A DNA stretch of 64,000 nt, from assembly GCA_022661535.1 (NCBI GenBank), contig JAKULF010000006.1:3219001-3283000 (forward strand), written 5' to 3'. This document shows, in pieces, positions 60,779-64,000 of the stretch. Each line of letters opens with the position of its first letter. Position 1 is the stretch's first letter. Both the position numbers and the translations under genes were made by a program. This stretch comes from Eutypa lata. Lineage: Eukaryota > Ascomycota > Sordariomycetes > Xylariales > Diatrypaceae. The notes under the pieces were generated by a model. It was given only the letters and a program-made list of their open reading frames with translations, did no database searches and was not told where the DNA came from.

Positions 60779-61480
60779 AACATAAACATAGTATAGGAAA
60801 TCCGTCAGAAAACACAGTTAGAGCTAGGGAGCTGCTGTCGTTCAGCGTAGGAAAAGATTTTGGCGATGCTGAGACAAGTTCGCGGTGTGGACAGTGGGGA
60901 ACACGGCCCCCTCGGATTGGACAGAAATCGAAAGGAGACGTTGTAGTCGATCCCGCTACCCCTGTTATTGTCTGACAGGTGAGGCCAATTAGCAGCCGGC
61001 GCGGTGTATTCTTTATCAGTCTGCATAACGCAAACTAAAACCCCGTTGATCAGGAGCTATTAGGTTCGGCCCGCTGCGTATAGATCCAGTACCCTTCAAA
61101 ACACTGTATGGGAGTCATTATTTGCCCATCGTCATACTGAAGGGAAAATCTACACCGAAATATTCATAATATGGAATATCAAGGACTTGCCGTGGAAGCA
61201 GAAGATAGTGTGCTGAGAGAGCGGCGACGTTGTAGCCTATAATTATTTTCTTGGCCCCAAGCTATTCAACCTCACCATGCAAGAACAAGCAAATCAGCAG
61301 AATTAACCCCGCAGTTTCTCTACTGCTACTTGTTACCCCCCTTCTTGTGATGCATAAGCAGAGCCTTACATTAGTTCCATGGAGTTCCTAGTCTAAATAG
61401 ATTCCTAAGTCCTATCCTAGAATCCATAGTTTAATGAGCTATTATAATTATTCTTAGTTAAAAGGGGTAAAACGAACATA
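60779..61480. promoter_or_regulatory. Divergent promoter region between NLR and phosphorylase-like gene
   Basis: 702 bp separate the two ATGs. A 73-codon frame on the minus strand (60805-61026) has no features. The head-to-head arrangement suggests co-expression of the pair. No specific sites were identified. Confidence 0.45.
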
Positions 61481-62569
61481 ATGTCAGGTGTACAGAACAA
61501 CGCAATATCCTATAAGGATTATACCGTTGCCGTGGTTTGCGCCATGAGCTTCGAGATGAGCGCGGTCCGTTATATGCTAGACCAAGAGCATCCGCAGCTA
61601 CAGAGCCAGCAGGGAGATCCGAACATCTACGTCCTCGGCCTGCTTAGCGGACATAACGTCGTGCTCGCATGCCTCCCCGGAAACCAAGGTAAAGGCTCCG
61701 CCGCTACCGTGGCCACGAACTTGGCGCGAACGTTCCCTTCCATCCAATGGCGATTTCTCGTGGGTATTGGAGGAGGGGTTCCAACCAAACACGACGTCCG
61801 CTTAGGTGATGTGGTTGTGAGCATGCCTGACGGACAATACGGCGGGGTTGTTCAATACGACCTGGGGAAGGATACTACCGATGGCTTCATCCCCAAAGGC
61901 TTCTTGTGGCCGCCGCCGCCTCTCGTGAGGAGCGCCGTCGAGAGAATGCGGTCGGACCACCTAGTCAGCGAGAACAAGGTCGATGAGTTTCTGTCGGCCA
62001 TGCTGCAAAAGGGGAGGCGACTGGCGGCGCTTTACCGAAGACCATTGACTGAATTTGATGTTTTATTCAAATCAGACTATCCGCACGGTCATGACAACCC
62101 CACATGTAAGAGCTGTGACAAGTCGAAAATTGTCAAAAGGCCACTTCGCGAGTCCGAAGCATCCGAGATACACTACGGATTGATTGCCTCGGGAGATCGG
62201 GTCATCAAGAGCGCTGCTAAAAGGGACATCACTGTGGGAAACATTGGCGACATCCTCTGTTTTGAGATGGAGGCTGCTGGTTTGATGACGGAATTCTCTA
62301 GTATTGTGATCCGCGGCATCTCCGACTATGCGGACTCTCACAAGAACGACGGCTGGCATCATTATGCGGCTGCAGCGGCCGCCGCGTGTAACAAGGAGCT
62401 ACTGTCTTACTTGGACCCGGATATCGGTTCCACTGCACCGGCGGCATCCGCAGGAAATCAACCGGGCGGGAACAGCCATCCAAGTTTCCACTCTGTTTTC
62501 ACAGGCCGAGGCATCCAGCACTCGGGTCCTGGGAGTTTGTCGGTCGGAGGAAATATGAACATCCGTTAA
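61481..62569 (+). CDS. PNP/UDP-phosphorylase-like protein with C-terminal amyloid-like motif (NLR partner)
   Basis: A single exon of 362 residues. Residues 14-310 form a nucleoside phosphorylase (PNP_UDP_1) domain: 'YTVAVVCAMSFEMSAVRYML', the phosphate/nucleoside loop 'LVGIGGGVP' (93-101), 'LGDVVVS', 'DILCFEMEAAGL' (catalytic Glu-Met-Glu, about 258-268) and 'IRGISDYADSHK' with the conserved Asp. In fungi this domain is common as the N-terminal effector of NLRs, where it may cleave nucleosides or nucleotides. After a Gly/Ser/Pro linker (315-335) the protein ends, at its stop codon, with a 22-residue motif (core 'GIQHSGPGS', 340-361). It shares 14 of 22 positions with the N-terminal motif of the divergently transcribed NLR. 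This points to a separate effector activated by NLR-templated amyloid assembly. Confidence 0.88.
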   Translation: MSGVQNNAISYKDYTVAVVCAMSFEMSAVRYMLDQEHPQLQSQQGDPNIYVLGLLSGHNVVLACLPGNQGKGSAATVATNLARTFPSIQWRFLVGIGGGVPTKHDVRLGDVVVSMPDGQYGGVVQYDLGKDTTDGFIPKGFLWPPPPLVRSAVERMRSDHLVSENKVDEFLSAMLQKGRRLAALYRRPLTEFDVLFKSDYPHGHDNPTCKSCDKSKIVKRPLRESEASEIHYGLIASGDRVIKSAAKRDITVGNIGDILCFEMEAAGLMTEFSSIVIRGISDYADSHKNDGWHHYAAAAAAACNKELLSYLDPDIGSTAPAASAGNQPGGNSHPSFHSVFTGRGIQHSGPGSLSVGGNMNIR

Positions 62570-63865
62570 GTATTCAGAATGACGATTACGGTATTGCCGA
62601 CAATATAGCGTATTGAGCCGGCGGCTGATGAATAGCGGGATAAAAATACTGCCATGCCTAGGACCCCTTTATAATAGGGGTTTGATTACATAATGTACAT
62701 GTTGCATGGACCACCTTGTTCCGAAGCTCACTACTATATATAGAGTTTCTTTTAGCCAGACAAATATCACTTTGCACTACATACTTGCCCACGCTCGTGG
62801 AGCAGAAGGATCATATATCTAAAGCTCATTTTATATATGAATACAAAGCGTCACAGCCATCATCAAGTATATAGATCTAGATCTCTTCAAACAACTACCA
62901 TTATGTGCTATATGCGATACCTAGCTCTCATCGTTTAGTGTATGATATGCCTGACGGGGAGCTAACGCCGTATCGTTATTACATAGAACCACAAAACATA
63001 AGCACCAATGTAGCATTTACAATTCGTCGGAGAAAGCTCTCTGCATCACTATGAGACCAGACTTTTTAACGGGAAATGAGCTAGGAGGGGGCTATCTATG
63101 CCAGCCGAGGATTGAATAATAATTGTATTTCATAAACAGCATGTTGAAAATGGACAAATAACGTATAAAATTAGCAAGTGACTGATATGTATAACGTATG
63201 TAGTTTCTAGTCTATGTCGTGTATGATATACGGATTAAAGAGTGAATATGGTTAGTAGAGATAGGAAAGGGAAGCAAGTAACTTTGTTAGAAGACATAGT
63301 GTAAAGACGACTAATTTCAGATGAAATAAACTAAAATAACTAACCAGGCACTTCAATTTAAAATTCATCCGAACTTACAACTGTTCTAATGGTTATTCTG
63401 TGATAATAGATAAAGTACCTTCTAGCTCGGTACCAGCGACTACGGCTAGAACCTATGTATTTACATACCATATGTTATGAAAGCTTCAGATTTGGTATAT
63501 TAATGATGACGTAGGGGTGAGACGCGATGTCTCTTCATGTCATCGCCATTTCTCACATGATTTATTGCTTATCTCAACAGACGCGTGAAATGATCTATAA
63601 ATGCTTGAATCGATTCTTTTATGACGCTACCTCATTATTACCGCAGCACATCGTCGCCTGTGTCATCCAATGTGTTCTAAAAGGTGTTGATATTTACAAG
63701 GAGTGAAAAAAAGGAAAATTCAAAAACCCCCAAAAGTAACCCATCACAATGCATTGCGTTTCCGTTTAGTTTGACCCAAGTGCAGTAGTAGACCCAGCCA
63801 ACCAGTTCAGTGAAAATTCAGTTCTCGTCATCATCCACCCCCCTTTACTTTGCTTAGGCTTAGGC
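62570..63865. other. Intergenic region
   Basis: No gene seen. A/T-rich 3' flanks from both sides. CTTAGG occurs three times close together at 63853-63868, too short for a telomere repeat and overlapping the stop of the next gene. Confidence 0.45.
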
Positions 63866-64000
63866 TTAGAAGCCGAAGACGGCGAGGCCACCCGCGAGCA
63901 GAGCGGCGCTGAGGTAGACGGCGGCGTTCATCTCGAAACGGGCACCGGCACCGGGCTGAGGAATGATGGTAGGCTCGCCGGTGGGCTCGGTCGTGGGCGC
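63866..64000 (-). CDS. C-terminus of a GPI-anchored cell-wall or surface protein (partial)
   Basis: The last 44 codons and the stop (63866-63868) of a gene that extends beyond the window. Sequence: a Thr/Pro/Glu-rich stalk ('APTTEPTGEPTIIPQPG'), a short spacer with small residues, then a hydrophobic tail 'YLSAALLAGGLAVFGF' at the very end. This is a classical GPI-attachment signal. The catalytic or binding domain lies outside the window. Confidence 0.75.
   Translation of the reverse strand, partial: APTTEPTGEPTIIPQPGAGARFEMNAAVYLSAALLAGGLAVFGF

Noticed and set aside
63853..63870. Telomere-like CTTAGG repeats
   Set aside because: Only three short copies, not TTAGGG, and overlapping the stop of a coding sequence.
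1..64000. CRISPR arrays, prophage or bacterial islands
   Set aside because: No regularly spaced repeats with unique spacers and no bacterial gene organisation; spliceosomal introns throughout.

Overview
The window looks like nuclear DNA of a filamentous ascomycete (Pezizomycotina). Most genes carry short introns (about 42-115 bp) with GTAAGT/GTATGT-type donors, CTAAC/CTAAT-like branch sites and AG acceptors. The families are typical of that group: TRI12-like and DHA2 MFS pumps, an HMT1-type ABC transporter, an LtrA-like membrane protein, NACHT-WD40 NLRs and GPI-anchored proteins. Gene blocks alternate with strongly AT-rich islands almost free of CpA/TpG, as expected from repeat-induced point mutation (RIP). 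No CRISPR array, bacterial operon or viral genome was seen.

Layout. 1-1278: 5' part of a vacuolar-type Ca2+/H+ exchanger gene (minus), cut by the left edge. 1279-7323: gene-poor, with a foldback element (about 3007-3504) and a 1.6 kb AT-rich island with decayed tandem repeats (about 4380-5960). 7324-9365: TRI12-like MFS efflux pump. 9802-10651: AT-rich transposon relic with about 65 bp terminal inverted repeats. 10782-10873: intron-containing tRNA-Glu(CUC). 11958-13977: TPR-like, NLR-C-terminus-like protein. 14599-15470: nucleotidyltransferase-like gene with one premature stop. 16611-21620: three genes for predicted secreted proteins, the third with an in-frame stop in a micro-exon. 22363-23501: mitochondrial-looking short-chain dehydrogenase. 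24913-25531: two adjacent MITE-like elements. 26491-28328: conserved unknown protein. 29977-31290: Sgt2 co-chaperone. 32146-35991: HMT1-type ABC transporter whose last exon adds a PABP-binding (PAM2-like) motif and an RGG tail. 35992-44094: 8 kb without a convincing gene. 44095-46473: LtrA-like membrane protein. 48934-54287: DHA2 MFS pump, glutathione S-transferase and stand-alone ATP-grasp enzyme, a possible small metabolic cluster. 55867-57600: relic of another NLR-type gene. 57735-60778: NACHT-WD40 NLR with frameshifts. 61481-62569: PNP/UDP-phosphorylase-like protein, transcribed divergently from the NLR. 63866-64000: C-terminus of a GPI-anchored surface protein.

The most interesting system is at 57735-62569. 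The NLR begins, and the neighbouring phosphorylase-like protein ends, with the same roughly 22-residue Gly/Ser/Asn-rich motif (core GIQHSGxGS). This is the architecture of fungal amyloid-signalling pairs, in which an NLR templates a motif carried by a cell-death or defence effector. The family and exact motif class cannot be confirmed without a search. The second is the ABC transporter with RNA/PABP-linking sequences at its C-terminus. Several genes (nucleotidyltransferase, one secreted protein, the NLR) carry one or a few inactivating changes in otherwise coherent frames, so either recent pseudogenisation or assembly errors must be considered.
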